A stretch of 43,330 bases of DNA from Prorocentrum cordatum (GCA_963575745.1 CAUYUJ010015707.1:22501-65830); one strand, 5' to 3'; positions 1-11,898 are shown, numbered from the stretch's first letter. Program-made: numbers and translations. The notes: a model not told the origin generated them from the sequence alone.

Positions 1-1649
1 TTTCATTTTTTTTGGTATTCCGGCGTGCGCGCGCGACGACGCGCGCGCGCTTCGCCTACTTGGTGCCCAAGGGACTTCCGGAAATAGCTGGCGTTTGATA
101 AGCGAGTGTGCGCGCGTAACTTCTGTTGCAGAGGATGGCGGGGGGAGTCGATGCCGGCCGGGCCGGGGCAATCTGAGTTCATATTTAGGATGGTCGACGG
201 GGCAGAATCGCATTTCCATTGCAATGCGAAATGGTAGGCCGATAAACCCGAGGGGGGGGGGGCGAATCTATTCTTTTTTTCCACCGGCTTGACCGCCTCC
301 GCTGCGCGTGCAAATGCTCCGCCCGCCAGCCCGCGACTTGGTTTGCAAAACCCATGCGGCGGCGATTGCGACATGCGCTTGGCGCTGGCTGGCGCATCTC
401 CGCGGCCGCGCCAGCCCGGCCCGAGCGTGCGCGCGCGCGGGGGCCAGCCAGTTTGGCGCCGCCGACGCGGCCGCGGCGGCGCTGACCGCTGGGCGCGCCC
501 CAGCGGGCACTTCAGTGCGAGTCGGCGACGCGGGCGGACGCGGTATAATGGCAGCGCCGACTGCGGTATACGCGATGGTGGCAGCGGCGTAGCTGGCGGC
601 GATGTTCGCAGACGAAGACGCGGCCAGTGCGGCGCCAGTGCTGACCGCGCCGACGACGATGAAGGCGTCCTCGCGTCGGTGATGATGGTTTGGGAAAGAG
701 TTCGACGTGCGTGCGCGGCCGACGCGCGAGAGTGGCCCGCGCGGCGTTATTTGACGCGGGTCGCGCTCCTTGCCCGCCCCCCCCAGCACGCGCGCAAAGG
801 CGTGCATATCTATATATATATGTCATATACTCCCACAAACTGATGATGTGAAAATTTCTGTTGTTGTTTGACATTCGGCTTTGAAGCCGTTGTGGAGTCG
901 AAGGTGTTTGAAGAATTTCGGCGCGGGCGACGACGCGCGCGTGTAAAATGCCCCCCCGGCGGCGCGCGCGCGCAGGCGCTCGCGCGATTTCGACCTGCGC
1001 GCGCGGAGCCCGCGTGGTAGCATGTTCTGAGCACGTTGAAAACACTTAATGTTTTCTGCAGTATTAGCAAGGACGCGCGCGCATTGCTTTGAGCGCCCGC
1101 GTTGCGAAACCATTTTTTAAACATCAATTTTGCGATCGTCCCGACGCTGAAGGTTTTCGAAGGATGCCGGCATGCGCGCGCGACGACGCGCGCGCGCGTG
1201 CATCTTTTTTTTGTTTCTTGTTTTTTCAGCGAGGGAGTCTCGCAACACGTAGTTTTGGATAAACGAGCGCGCGCGTAATTTTTTGGTTCAACTTTAGGAT
1301 GGATGACAGGTAGAACCACGTGTAAATTGCAATGCGATAAAGTCGGCCCACGAAGCCGGGGGGGGTCCTAATTATTTGTTAGAGAGGGGAACCCATGTGG
1401 TGGAAGATATGTTGTGCCATGTATGCTGCGCAATTGAGGTTGTTCCACGTGCGTGGTGCGGTGCGTGTGGTGCACTGCGTGTAGTGCAATGCGCGGCGCA
1501 AGCCGTGTTGTGCAATCTCGCCAGTGCAATATGTATATGTATACATATATATACATATATATTTATCGCCGCGCGTAGCGGACGACTCGTTGGGGCAGCG
1601 GCGGGCCCCGAGGCCCCGCGATGATATATATATTATATATATATATATA

Positions 1650-1690
<41 letters not shown>

Positions 1691-4190
1691 CGATCTCTGA
1701 GGCGCGCTGCGTGCTGTGCAATCTTTGTGGAGCAAACTAGGTGGTGCAATTGATTTGTTGCGAGCGAATTGACGCAGCCCATGCTCTGCAAACGCCCCGC
1801 CCACCCACCCGCAATTCAGTTTGCAAGACCCGCGCGGCGGCGATTGCAATGAGTGCCCGGCGTTGGCTGGTGCGCTGCTGCGGCCGCGCCAACCCGGGCG
1901 CGCGTGCGCAGCGGCCAGCTAGTTTGGCGCGACCGGAACGGCCGCGGCGGCGACGACCGCTGGGCGCATCCCAGCGGGCACTTCAGTGCGAGTCGGCGAC
2001 GTGGGCGGGCGCGGTATTAGGGCAACGCCGACTGCGGTAGACGCGACGATGATAGCGGCGATGCTGGCGACGATCTCGACAACGACGACGGCGTGGCCAG
2101 CGCGGGCGCCGATGCTGATCGCGCCGACGACGACGACGGCGCCCTCGCGTCGGCGGTGAAGGTCCGGGGAAGAGTTCGACGTGCGCGCGCGGCCGACGCG
2201 CGAGAGTGGCCCGCGTGGTGTTATTTGACGCGGATCGCGCCCCCTCCAGCACTCGCGCAAGGGCGCGCGAATGATTCCGACGTGCGCGCGCGGGGCGCCT
2301 ACTTGGCAGCATGTCATGAAAATGATGAAATGACGACTGTTTTCCTAAGAATTCGCAAGAACGCGCGCGCTGAACAAAAAATGATTGAATCCGCATTGCG
2401 AGACCCTGTGTGTTTATGTCTCTTGGACACTCGGCAGTGCAATCCTTGCGATACCGGCAGTTTGTGAAGGTTTCAGCATGCGCGCGCGACGACGCGCGCG
2501 CGCGCGTCGCCCCACTTTCTCCATCGGATTTTCGAATACCCGTGACATTTGATAAACGAGCGTGCGCGCATATATCTTTTTGCAGAGGATGGCGAGGGGG
2601 GGCGATGCCAGCTCGGCTCGGATGGCGCGATATGTAGAATGCTTGATGGGGCAAACCGCATGTAAATTGCGACGCGAAAAGGTGAATCGATAATCCTGGG
2701 GAAGTGGGGGGAGGGGTGGTGGTGGTCGAGTCTATGCTGTTTTAAACTATGTGGTGCAATAAACGTTGTGAAAGGAATTTCTGCTCGCAGTGAGTTGTCC
2801 ACTCCACTGCTCGCGCAGGCGTCCCGCCCGCCCGCCCGCAACTTGGTTTGCAAACCTCATGCGGTGGCGGTTGCGATGAGTGGTCGGCGCTGGCTGGTGC
2901 AGCTCTGCGGCCGCGCTAGCCCGCGCGTGCTCGCGCGCGCAGCGGCCAGCTAGTTTGGCGCGAACGACGCGAACGCGGTGGCGCTGACCGCTCGGCGCAC
3001 CCCAGCGGGCACTTCAGTGCGATTTGGCGACTTGGGCGGGCGCGGTACCATGACAACGCCGACTGCGGTAGACACGACGATGATAGCAGCGATGCTGGTG
3101 ACGACGCTGACAGCGACGACGGGGCAGCCAGTCACGGCGCCGATGCTCATCGCGCCAAAGACGATGACGGTGTGTTCGCGTCGACGATGAAGGTTTTGGA
3201 AGGATTTCGAAACGCGCGCGCGGCAGACGCGCGAATTGTTTGTTTTGTGTTCCTTCTTTATGTGTGTCTTTCTTTCTTTCTTTTTGAAGGATTTCGGCAT
3301 GCGCGCGACGACGCGCGCGCGCACTTCGTTGCATTTTTTGCAATGGATTTTTGAGCACTTACGATTTTTGATGAACGAGTGTGCGCTCATATATATTTTT
3401 TGCAGAGGATGTTGGGGGGGCGCTGCCAGTTTGGCTGGGATAGTATGAATTCACGCGTAGGATGGGTCAGAATGATATACTATGCGAAAAAGGTGACTCC
3501 TTCTTAGCAAGGGGAATCTGTGGCATGTAAGTTACGTTGTGCAACCTAGGTGGTGCAAAATACGTGGTGCAATCTATGTGGCGCCACTATTTTCTATTCG
3601 CAATGAACTGTCAACTCCGCGCGGTAATTTTTAACCGGGGTGGATCGTGCCCCCCCCCAGCACGCGCGCAAGGGGCGTTCTTATGATTTCGACATGCGCG
3701 CGCGCGCGAGGGGCCCGATTGGTTGCATTTGATGGAAACGATGAAAAGCCATGGTTTTCGTGATAATGCGAAAGGGCGCGCGCACAGGTTTTATTGGGGG
3801 GGCGGGGGCGGGCAACAGTTATGTTGCAACACTTTTTTTGTGGTCGAGTGTTTCGGGACTCTCGATGATGACATTTTTGCGAAACCTACGGTTGTTGAAA
3901 GATTTCGGCATGCGCGCGCGACGGCGCGCGCGTGCACTTTGTCATTTGTTTCTGCAGCGGATTTTTGAACGTTGATGGTATTGGATAAACGAGCGTGCGC
4001 GCATAGTGTTTTTACAGAAGATGGGGGGGGTCGATCCTCGATGGGCCGGGACCGTATGATTCCTAATTTCGACTGACCGATTGGGGCGGGATCGTATCTC
4101 AATTGCACATCCCCAGGGTGAACTGTTAAATCCTCCATCGGGTGGTAGAATCTATTCTCTTCTAGAAAAAGAGAACCTTTGATATGATAT
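1..4190. repeat. Degenerate satellite-like array with CG-rich hairpins
   Basis: No gene is recognisable here. The same blocks recur in the same order. A block with GATAAACGAGCGTGCGCGC and a GCAGAGGATGG stretch appears near 97, 1258, 2549, 3369 and 3982. A block around CAGCGGGCACTTCAGTGCGA appears near 500, 1970 and 3005. A CG-only inverted stretch (GCGCGCG, spacer, CGCGCGC) appears near 35, 1172, 2478, 3300 and 3910. Spacing is about 0.6-1.5 kb, so this is a diverged tandem array. ORFs of up to 220 codons occur on both strands in several frames at once, as expected from high GC without stops, and none looks like protein. Confidence 0.7.
1622..1690. repeat. (TA)n microsatellite
   Basis: A run of about 70 bases of almost pure TA dinucleotides inside the GC-rich array. 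Smaller TA runs lie near 808-830 and 1530-1563. Confidence 0.9.
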
Positions 4191-4450
4191 TCATGTTGTG
4201 CGATCTGTGTGGTGCGCAATCTACTGCAACTTATGTGGTGACATCTATACGTTGTGCAATGTATGTGGTGTGGCGACGGGGCGGTGACGGCGGCAACGGG
4301 CGCGGCGACCGACAGACAGGCCCAGACGACTGTCGGCGACGAAGCGGCGACGGCAACAACATAGCCGCCAGACCGACAGACAGGCCCGGACGACGGGCGG
4401 CGACGAGGCGGCGACGTGGCAGCGATGGCGGCCACATAGCCGCCAGACCG

Positions 4451-4605
4451 AAGACGCCGCCGCCGCCGTCACCGCCGCCACCGCCGCCGCCGCCGATACC
4501 GCCATCGTCGTCGTCGCCGCCACCGTCGCCGCCGTCGTCGTCGTCGCCGTCGCCACCCTCGTCCTCGTCGTCGCCGCCTTTGTTGTCGTCGTCGTCGTCG
4601 CCGTT
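4451..4605. repeat. GCC/GTC trinucleotide repeat
   Basis: Imperfect CCGCCG then CGTCGT repeats. The preceding 4275-4450 holds a duplicated stretch with GACAGACAGGCCC. All reading frames give homopolymer-like peptides, so no coding call is made. Confidence 0.8.
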
Positions 4606-4927
4606 CCGCGCCTCCTGGTGCTCCGCTGGCGGCGCCTGCTGCAGCTCGGGCCAGTACTGCTGGGGGCTCAGCTCTGGCCAGTGCTGCTCGGGTGGCGGCG
4701 GGGGCCCCGCCTCGGCCAAGAGGAGGGGGGGGGGACCGCATGACCCCATGGAGCATAGCTTGACGGATCCCTATCCCCACTGGCGTGGCCTTGGTCCCAT
4801 TGGCCGACTACCCCACCCAGATGGTGATAGACGTTCTCCGGCTCTGGGCCAGCTGGCCTCCCCCCCAAGTGGGATGGGTCCCAGGGCTCCGAGGGCTCCC
4901 CTGCCAACAGATGGGATGGGGGGGAGG

Positions 4928-5213
4928 GGGACGACGACGACGACGACGACGGACGACGAACGACGGACGACGGACGACGGACGACGGACGACAGACGGCG
5001 GACGACAGACGACGGATGACGGACGACAGACGGCGGACGACGACGGACGACGGGCGGACGAAGGTCGAGGGCTCACAGCCCCCCCCCCCCCAACAAAAAA
5101 TGGGATGGGCCCCAGGGCTCCACAGCCTCCCCCAGATGGGATGAGGGGGAAGACGACGACGACGACGATGATGACGATGATGATGATGATGATGATGATG
5201 ATGGTGATGATGG

Positions 5214-5245
<32 letters not shown>

Positions 5246-5285
5246 GTGGTGGTGATGATGATGAGGATGATTATGATGACGATTA
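4928..5285. repeat. GACGGAC and GAT simple repeats
   Basis: 4928-5075 is built of ACGACGGACGACGG units. 5147-5285 is a GAT/GAC repeat with GGT variants. Between and before them, a short segment beginning GATGGGATGGG recurs near 4911, 5101 and 5136, giving a local duplication. Confidence 0.85.
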
Positions 5286-5369
5286 TGATGATGCCTTTGT
5301 GATTATACCGGTCCTATCACCCAGAAGTGAAACGTACTGTTGACTGAATACGATCGCTGCCTGGGTTTT

Positions 5370-5800
5370 CATGCTCGCACTCAGAGTTGGTCAAACCAGT
5401 GAAACTCCTAGAACGGATGCGCGGACACGCATTTCAGTGGTACACCAGCTAGTCGTCCACAAGTGTACACAGACAGGCCGAGCGCTCGCAAGAGACCAGT
5501 TTCTCAAGGAGCTGAATCAAAGCAGAAGCAGCAGCAGCAGCAGCCTCTGCCGTGGCACAGGTGGCCCCAGGAAGAAAATATCCCGCACCCTTCCAGGTTC
5601 TCCAAACCCCAGCTTGGGCCTCCACCTGGATGGTTCAGACCGAAGAGGCTTTGCAGCTCCTCTGGCCACCGTCATAGCTGCGGCGCAAGCTGGCGCAGGA
5701 TTAGGTCGGGCGTGTCTCTACAGGCGGATTTTGGACGAAATATAAAAAATACCCTAAGATACTCCAAACATAAACAAAAGACGGCGAGTGAAATACGAAG
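5370..5800 (+). other. Unique segment, possible exon, frame unresolved
   Basis: Low-repeat DNA that is open in more than one plus-strand frame. One frame has a Gln run followed by PLPWHRWPQ and later GPPPGWFRPKR. Another has a Ser run and ends in a stop near 5745. The composition is protein-like, but two frames are about equally good and no convincing start, splice sites or homology are visible. It could be an exon of an unseen gene or noncoding DNA. Confidence 0.25.
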
Positions 5801-5987
5801 TTAATTTGGCGTGGATTTTCTCTAATCTTCACTCCCGCCCCCCCAAAAAAAACCGCACGAAATTCACCTCGAAATCCGGAGCGAAATTCTCCAGGGCACT
5901 CCGGCAAAATCCTATCGTTTTCCGGACGAAATCCGCTCTGCGATGTTGGCGCCATGATCTCTGTACACATTTGGACGCCCGAAGTGA

Positions 5988-6163
5988 GTACGGAAAAAAG
6001 GGTACAATGCCCATCAACACATGTTGTCCCAAACCAACAGCGGCCGCTGTTGGGCAGGCGGCCTTCTGTCTCAAATGGAACCAGGCCGCGGCGGCGCGGA
6101 CAGCGAGTCCTGTCCAAATTGAACAGGAACTGCTGTTGGGCATCGTACCCATTCTTTCCGTAC
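5988..6163. mobile_element. MITE-like element with ~32-bp terminal inverted repeats
   Basis: The left end, 5988-6019, begins GTACGGAAAAAAGGGTAC and continues into ATGCCCA. The reverse complement of the right end, 6131-6163, begins GTACGGAAAGAATGGGTAC and also continues into ATGCCCA. The two ends align with one single-base gap and a few substitutions. The 176-bp body has no ORF of interest. It contains a perfect 20-bp palindrome at 6034-6053, centred on a NotI-like GCGGCCGC. No clear target-site duplication was identified. It could be a non-autonomous DNA transposon or an element of the introner type. Confidence 0.5.
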
Positions 6164-6873
6164 CCATCCCGTTCGTGCCGAACACAAGCCTGACCAGGTA
6201 TGGCCCTCTCTGCCCGGCCTGGCGCGTCCTGAGGTTCGCGGGCCGTGCAGCTCTTCCATTGCTCTGTACACTGGCGGTTGCAGGCGCGGATTCCGCACCG
6301 CCCGGCGCCCCAGCGCCCAAGTAACAGCACTGAGACAGCCCCCGGACATGTCACAGAGACAGCAAGGTCTCGAGGAGGAGGAGGCGAAGGGGGAGGGACG
6401 CCAGGAGAGGATAGGGGGAGGGGATGACACCCCGCGCGGCTCTTCGGACACTCTTAGTTTCTAGATGGCTAGATGGGACTGGCATGCTTTAGCACGATCC
6501 CGAAGCAAACGATGGCCGCCGAAACCTCGATTCTCCAGGTAATCGTATACAAATGTGTCACTGAGGCTGGTCCGCTCACACCCCTTAGCTAGTGACCTCC
6601 CATGTACTCCCAGAGATTTGGTAACATGCTCCTCCCACAATGAGATCCTCTTCCATCCTACTCTGTGCTGTCAGCGAGGTTCCTCGCGAGCGGCAGCGCT
6701 GTAGGCAATCGTTATTGCTTGCTTGGCCCTTGCTTCTAACTGCAGGTGCTTGGTGGTGTGCCACTCCAGGTCGGGGAGGCACAGTAAAGCATTTCGGAGC
6801 CAGGCCCACGGCGGCGACGAGGACGCGGTATTTTTTGAATGGCAAGGTCAAGGAAGAGGCGGCCCTAACTCCA
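6164..6873. other. Unique DNA without a recognised gene
   Basis: No satellite structure and no convincing exon. Short open frames exist on both strands (for example 6585-6851 minus), without a recognisable motif. Confidence 0.4.
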
Positions 6874-7620
6874 ACCCCTTAGCCCTATAAACCTAACCCT
6901 AATCCTAGCCATCACACCCTGACGATATCACAGTTTTCAACCCTATCCCCGCCTACACCTAAAACCTAAGCCGAACCTTCAAACCTAAGCCCAAACTCTT
7001 ACACTCAACCCTACCCTAGCCCTGAAGCCTTGCCATGAAGCCCCAACTCTAACTCTAACGTTCACCTCAAGCCCTAACCCTACCCCATCCCTAACGCCTA
7101 ACCTGAAACCTCGCCCTAAACCTAAACCCGAACCCTAAGCCCAAACCCTAACCTGAACCCGAACACTAAACCTCAAACCTAACCCGAGGCCTAACCTTAA
7201 ACCCAAACCTAGCCTTGATCTTGAAACCCCTACACCAACCCCGCAACCCTAACCGTGATCCTAGCCCTCATCTGACACCCTAACGCTAATGCTAGACCCA
7301 AGCCCTTACACTAGCCATCAAACCCTAGCCCTAACTCTAACCCTAACTCCAAGCCCTGACCATACACCTGGACCCGAACCCTGACCCTAACCCTAATTCG
7401 AACCCTACCCATAGCTCCAACCCTAAACCCGAACCCCGAACCCGAACCTGAACCCTAAACCCTACCCCTTACTCTGACACCGGAACCCCAACTCTGACCC
7501 CGATTCAGATCTTCAGCCCTGAAGCCGTGACCATACCCCCTGGCCCTCACCCTGAGACCCGACCCTATCCGAAACCCTATCCCTAAAACCGAGCCTGACG
7601 CCGAACCATAACCCTAAACA
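6874..7620. repeat. Degenerate telomere-like array (CCCTAA/CCTAAAC type)
   Basis: About 740 bases of interrupted CCCTAA, CCTAAC, CCTAAAC and variant units, all with the C-rich strand on plus. Perfect telomeric hexamers or heptamers occur only in runs of two or three. It therefore resembles an old interstitial telomeric stretch or subtelomeric repeat more than a working telomere. No coding potential is seen. Confidence 0.75.
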
Positions 7621-7636
7621 CGGTTTATACATAACA

Positions 7637-8060
7637 GTGTATGTACAAAGCTCTCGCCTGCTTCTCCCTGTCCTACCCCTCGGTCCGCCTGGACTTTCCC
7701 CCTCGACCCCCCCTGCCTCTCTGTCTCGTCGTTGTTGTCCTCCACCTACTCCTGCTGCTGCTGCTCCTCCTTTTGCTCCTCCGCCTCCCGCCCCTCGAGT
7801 ACCTCAACCCTCAAGAGAGCCAGCCCGACGCCCGCTGGATCCACATAGGACCCTCATCACTGGAGTCCAATTGCGGAAACCTTATCCTTTATTATCTTCC
7901 TTTTCCTCATTCTCCCTCTTCCTTCTTTATCCTTCTCATCCTCCTCCTCTTTCTCCTTCTCCTCTTCTCCCCTTCTCAGATCATTATCCTTCTTATCCTG
8001 CTTATCCTTCTTCTCCTTCTCCTTCTCCTTCTCCTCCTTCACCTTCTTCTTCCTCCGACT
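7637..8060. repeat. Pyrimidine-rich CTCCTT tract
   Basis: An imperfect run of CTC, CTT and TCC units with a short interruption at 7800-7880. In this window such tracts mostly lie in or next to introns. Confidence 0.75.
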
Positions 8061-8194
8061 TCTCATCCTTGCTAAGGCCGACAACCGCATCAACTTATTT
8101 TAGATCTCAAAGAAAGGACGTCAAGCACCACCATGCCTAACGCACGCAGGACCGGGAAACGGCAGAAGCCAATCTTGCCAGTGCCGCAACCTCG

Positions 8195-8394
8195 TCAAGC
8201 ATGGCTTGAATAACGCGGCCACTGAGGGAATAAAAGAGGAGGAGGAAGCGGAGCAGGAGGACGCCACGGGGGCTCCTGCTCCTGCTGGAACATCTGCATC
8301 GAGTGCTGCTGCTGCTGCTGCAGCTCCAGCTGCTGCTGCCGCGGGTGCTGCATGAGCTGCAGGAGCCGCTGCTGCTGCAGCTGGTCCGGCGGCG

Positions 8395-8426
<32 letters not shown>

Positions 8427-8575
8427 CAGTGCTGCAGCTGCTGCTGCGGCTGGCAGTGCTGCAGCCGCTGCGGGAGGCGCTGCTGCTGCTGCGCGGGCGG
8501 CTCCTGGCGGTGCAGCAGCTGCAGCATCCGCTGCTGCTGCTGCTGCAGCCGCTGCTGCCAGTCGGGGCCCGCCAC
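8195..8575 (-). CDS. Possible poly-glutamine exon over a CTG/CAG repeat
   Basis: The minus strand is open for 126 codons and ends in a stop near 8195. About 45% of residues are Gln, in runs broken by Leu, Arg, His and Met, followed by a Pro-rich tail. On the plus strand the same DNA is an imperfect CTG repeat. Gln-rich exons are real in many eukaryotes, but any CAG repeat makes such a frame by chance. No relic leader, splice pair or neighbouring exon supports it. Treat it as repeat DNA unless a transcript is found. Confidence 0.2.
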
Positions 8576-8794
8576 GGCGGGGGCCCGGGCGCACGCTCCC
8601 GCAAGGCCTCGGCCTGCAGGCCCGCCCGCGGGAGGCGCCGGGGCCCACCCTGCGGGTCGTCCCGGGGAGGGGAGGGGGGGGGTCGACGCAGGCGAAGGGC
8701 GGGGGCGGGCGGGGGAGGAGCGAGGAGACGGGTGAGGTCACGGGATGAGGGGGCCGAAGTCGCAGACGTGTTCGAGCATGCCCGTCTGCATACA

Positions 8795-9170
8795 CATGCA
8801 TGTGGTGTACATACATACATAGAGGCAGACAGGCAGACATACTGACAGACAGACGGACTCACATACAGACAAACAAACAATACACATACACACATACACA
8901 CATACACATAGATACATGCACACATACATACAACCATACATACATACACATATATACATACATGCATGCATACATACATACATACATACACACATACACA
9001 TAGACACATACATTCACACATACATACATACACGCATGCATGCATACATACATACGCATGCATACATACGCACATGCATGCATACATACATACACAGATG
9101 TATGCAGGTACACCTAGGTATAAACATACATAGGTATACACATCCAATTGCATGGAAACTTGCACTCGTA
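8795..9170. repeat. (CATA)n tetranucleotide repeat
   Basis: About 370 bases of CATA/CACA/CATG variants. The complementary type, GTAT/TGTG, forms 25750-26400. ORFs of 364, 91 and 84 codons over this stretch are translated repeat. Confidence 0.9.
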
Positions 9171-9520
9171 TAGGTCGGCGTAATGATTTGCATATGCACC
9201 TACATGTGAACGTGTAGATGTGCGTACGCATATGTACATCGGTGCCCCCTGGCTATGTTCAATGCTTGCATTCAGGGGTTCGTCCTTCGTTTGAGAATAC
9301 ACGACATGGACTTCTGGCGGCCCAATGCGTACGCGCATGAATCCTATACATTGATGCGTGCATCTCCGACGCTGCGCTTGAAATCTGTTGAAATGCCTAA
9401 ATGTTGTTCGCTGCCGGGTTGGGTTTCTGTAGTTGCCAAAAGGCGACGCACACTCGACGTGTGTCTGGGCAGAACGCCACCCATTGTTCTTGCCACCCGC
9501 AGCGTTTGTCTGCCTCCAGT

Positions 9521-9611
9521 CGGAACAACAAACTCCAGGCCACTCCAAGAAAGCCAAACGATCGCCCACGACGGTCCAACGCTTTGAGAAAGAGGCGTCA
9601 ACATACCAAAG
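9521..9611 (+). CDS. Candidate internal exon, unknown protein
   Basis: A pyrimidine stretch ending CCTCCAG precedes an open segment that reads SEQQTPGHSKKAKRSPTT and continues to FEKEASTYQ. It is followed by AAAG|GTATCC, a good 5' splice site. The segment is hydrophilic and non-repetitive. The surrounding 9241-9720 is unique DNA that is open in other frames too. No partner exon was proven, although 10060-10267 could belong to the same gene. Confidence 0.3.
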
Positions 9612-9894
9612 GTATCCGCAACACGCTCAAGGAGGCTGCCAGCGAGGCCCGACGAAACTCAACGTTATCAAACACTCAACGGGCATCTGGGTGATTTGTT
9701 CCCTCATGCTTCTCTCAGGCGGGCCCGATGTAACATGCGGGCGGGTGTATAGCAAGGGTTTGAACAAAAACACGACCTGCGGAAAACACGGCGAACACGC
9801 ATGCTGGAAGATACAAGGGGGCTCGGCACGCGACAGTCCCCGAACTTTAGAGGCCTCCTGGATGGGGTCGGAGTAGATGGGGTCGGAGGATCGC

Positions 9895-9980
9895 GCCGCA
9901 TCGCCGATACATCGGCGATGCACCAGCGATGCATCGTCGACGTCGGCGATGCATCGGCGACGTCGACGTGCAGCGAATCC
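9895..9980. repeat. Short GATGCATCG inverted/direct repeats
   Basis: Repeated CGATGCATCG and CGACGTCG cores with a near-palindrome at the left end (TCGCCGATACATCGGCGA). No gene was recognised. Confidence 0.6.
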
Positions 9981-10059
9981 AGCACCAGGAGGCCCAAAAA
10001 GGGGAAAACGAGCGAAGGGTAGAGGTATGGGTACCCTTTCATCCTCTGAGTGTGTGCAT

Positions 10060-10267
10060 CGCGCCCCACCGCTTCCTGGCTCCAGATCGCTTCGAGAAAA
10101 CTTCAGATGAAGACTCGGCGCCCCCCAAGACGGGCCAGGCCCCACACAAGGGCCGCCCGTCCCCGAGCTTCCCTGGTCGGACGAGAGGGGGCAGCAAGGC
10201 AAGGGCTGAATCAAGTCGCGCAGCTGATGTCGCCAGAGGCCGAGATGCAGTCCTGGAGGCGCAGTAG
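10060..10267 (+). CDS. Candidate terminal exon, unknown protein
   Basis: An open frame reads FEKTSDEDSAPPKTG and then a basic Ser/Arg/Ala-rich tail ending AVLEAQ and a TAG stop at 10265-10267. It is non-repetitive and codon-like, but start and acceptor are uncertain (several AG sites lie at 10083-10108). It may belong with the candidate exon at 9521-9611. No function can be assigned. Confidence 0.25.
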
Positions 10268-10540
10268 TTCATAGAGGGGTCGGCGTATGTGGCGTAAACC
10301 TATAGAATCCACGTCCGGAAATGACGTGTTGCCGGAGGCAGGTCGCGCAGCGGAGCGGAAACCCTAATGCAATGGATCCCATGTGTCCAATGCTTGCATA
10401 CTTGCCACGTATTGTATTGTGTTGCATTATTATGTCTCCCCCCTAACCCGCCCGCCCCGGAGTCGCGCCACTTCCGTCGACCCCAAGGTGGAGGGCCCCT
10501 TCTGGGGCCCAAAAACTCACAAACACCTATAAGAAATCAA

Positions 10541-10720
10541 CAAATTCGGCCTCTTGGGCCTCTTGGGCCCCCAGAAGGTTTCAAGACGGCCCAAGATGCC
10601 CAAGACAGCCCATGCCGGCCTCAAGACGGCCCAAGACGGCCCCAAGAGGGCCCATGAGGCCCCCAAGACGGTCCAACAGGCCCCCAAGAAGACTCCCGAA
10701 AGCGCCTCCAGAGGCCAAAA
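10541..10720. repeat. CAAGACGGCCC repeat
   Basis: Irregular array of CAAGA(C/T)GGCCC and CAAGAGGGCCC units. The same family occurs at 17655-17735, 19690-19995, 33465-33655 and 38225-38640, usually inside introns. Confidence 0.8.
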
Positions 10721-10730
10721 TCTTTGATTT

Positions 10731-10830
10731 NNNNNNNNNNNNNNNNNNNNNNNNNNNNNNNNNNNNNNNNNNNNNNNNNNNNNNNNNNNNNNNNNNNNNN
10801 NNNNNNNNNNNNNNNNNNNNNNNNNNNNNN
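10731..10830. other. Assembly gap (100 N)
   Basis: Exactly 100 undetermined bases, typical of a scaffold gap of unknown size. The sequence resumes in a CTCCTC pyrimidine tract (10831-10935), which probably caused the gap. Confidence 0.99.
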
Positions 10831-10935
10831 TCCTCCTCCTCCCCCCCCTCCTTCTCCTCCTCCGCCCCTTCCTCTTCTTCTTCCCCCTCCCCCCCCTCTT
10901 CCTCCCCCTCCTCCTCCTCCTCCTCCGCCCCCCCA

Positions 10936-11360
10936 CCCTCCACGCCGAGCGCCTAAAATTCTCGCGGCTTCAGCCCAATCGGCTGTGGAAGAAAATACTC
11001 TGAGAGGGCTTTCGATGCCCTGGGGTGGCTTCCGTGATGCCCTGAGACGGCCTCCGACACCATAAGGTGAGCCTCCGACCCCTGGGGATCAAGCGAGGGA
11101 GAACAATGCGCCCAAAACGCAAGAAAAGCTTCGATATTCGACGCGCGTCTCACACGACGCAGGCTTCTTCCTCTGATCCTCGTGAGGGACGTGCCGAAAT
11201 AGGAGCGGATACGCCATAGTATGCATGAATGTATATATACATGTGTATGTACCTATATGTGTGTGTATATATATAGATAAATATATGTATACACATGCAA
11301 AACTACGTGTATATTTAGATTATGCATGCATGCATGCGTTTACTATGCATGTATATGGGG
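10936..11360. other. Gene-free DNA with short GATGCCCTG and ATGT repeats
   Basis: 11005-11095 contains loosely repeated CGATGCCCTGGGGTGGC-like segments. 11220-11355 is a GTAT/ATGC-rich stretch. No exon was seen. Confidence 0.5.
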
Positions 11361-11700
11361 CCGCGATTCTCGTGACGCGGTCCGCCCGAGCCTTCGGTGA
11401 AACTTCCCATGTGGCCACGAGCCTCGTGAGGGGCGCGTCGACATGGGCGCCGGCCGGCCACGGGATCGCCGCCGCTGGAACCCCCGAGGGGTGTGCCGAA
11501 ATGGGCACGGGTCGGCCATGGAAGCGGCGCCGCTGGCGCCGATCGGTGGAGCTCCTCATGGCACCGCGATCCTCGTGAGCGGTGTGCCAACGTGGGCGCG
11601 GGTCCGCCATAGGAGCAGTGCCACTGGGGCCTTAGGTGGAGCTCCCTATAGGGGCCACGATCCCCGTGAGAGGTGCACCGACATATGGGCACGCGGAGGG
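11360..11700. repeat. Dispersed repeat of the GCCTTCGGTGGAGC family
   Basis: Four related units carry a GCC(T/C)TCGGTGGAGCTCC-like segment followed by GGCCACGA and then CGTGAGNGGTGTGCC. The same family forms the 90-bp direct repeats at 14785-15020. It is open in several frames but not protein-like. Confidence 0.65.
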
Positions 11701-11898
11701 CAGAGGCCATGGTTGGAGGAGGAGGGGGGGGAGAAGGAGGAGGAGAAGGAGAAGCAGGAGGAGGAGAAGGAAGAGGAGGAGGGGCGAGGAGGAGGAGGAG
11801 GACCAGGAGGGGGAGGGGAGGAGGAGTAGGAGGAGGAGGAGGAGGAGCAGGAGAAGGAGCAGGGGGAAAAGGCCAAACCTAGGCTCGCAGGTCCGAGG

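Noticed and set aside
4184-5302. A 372-codon protein ending in a Met run
   Set aside because: It covers GCC, GACGGAC and GAT repeats with no protein-like stretch.
8137-9231. A 364-codon Cys/Val/Tyr-rich protein
   Set aside because: Mostly translated CATA repeat joined to a CAG repeat.
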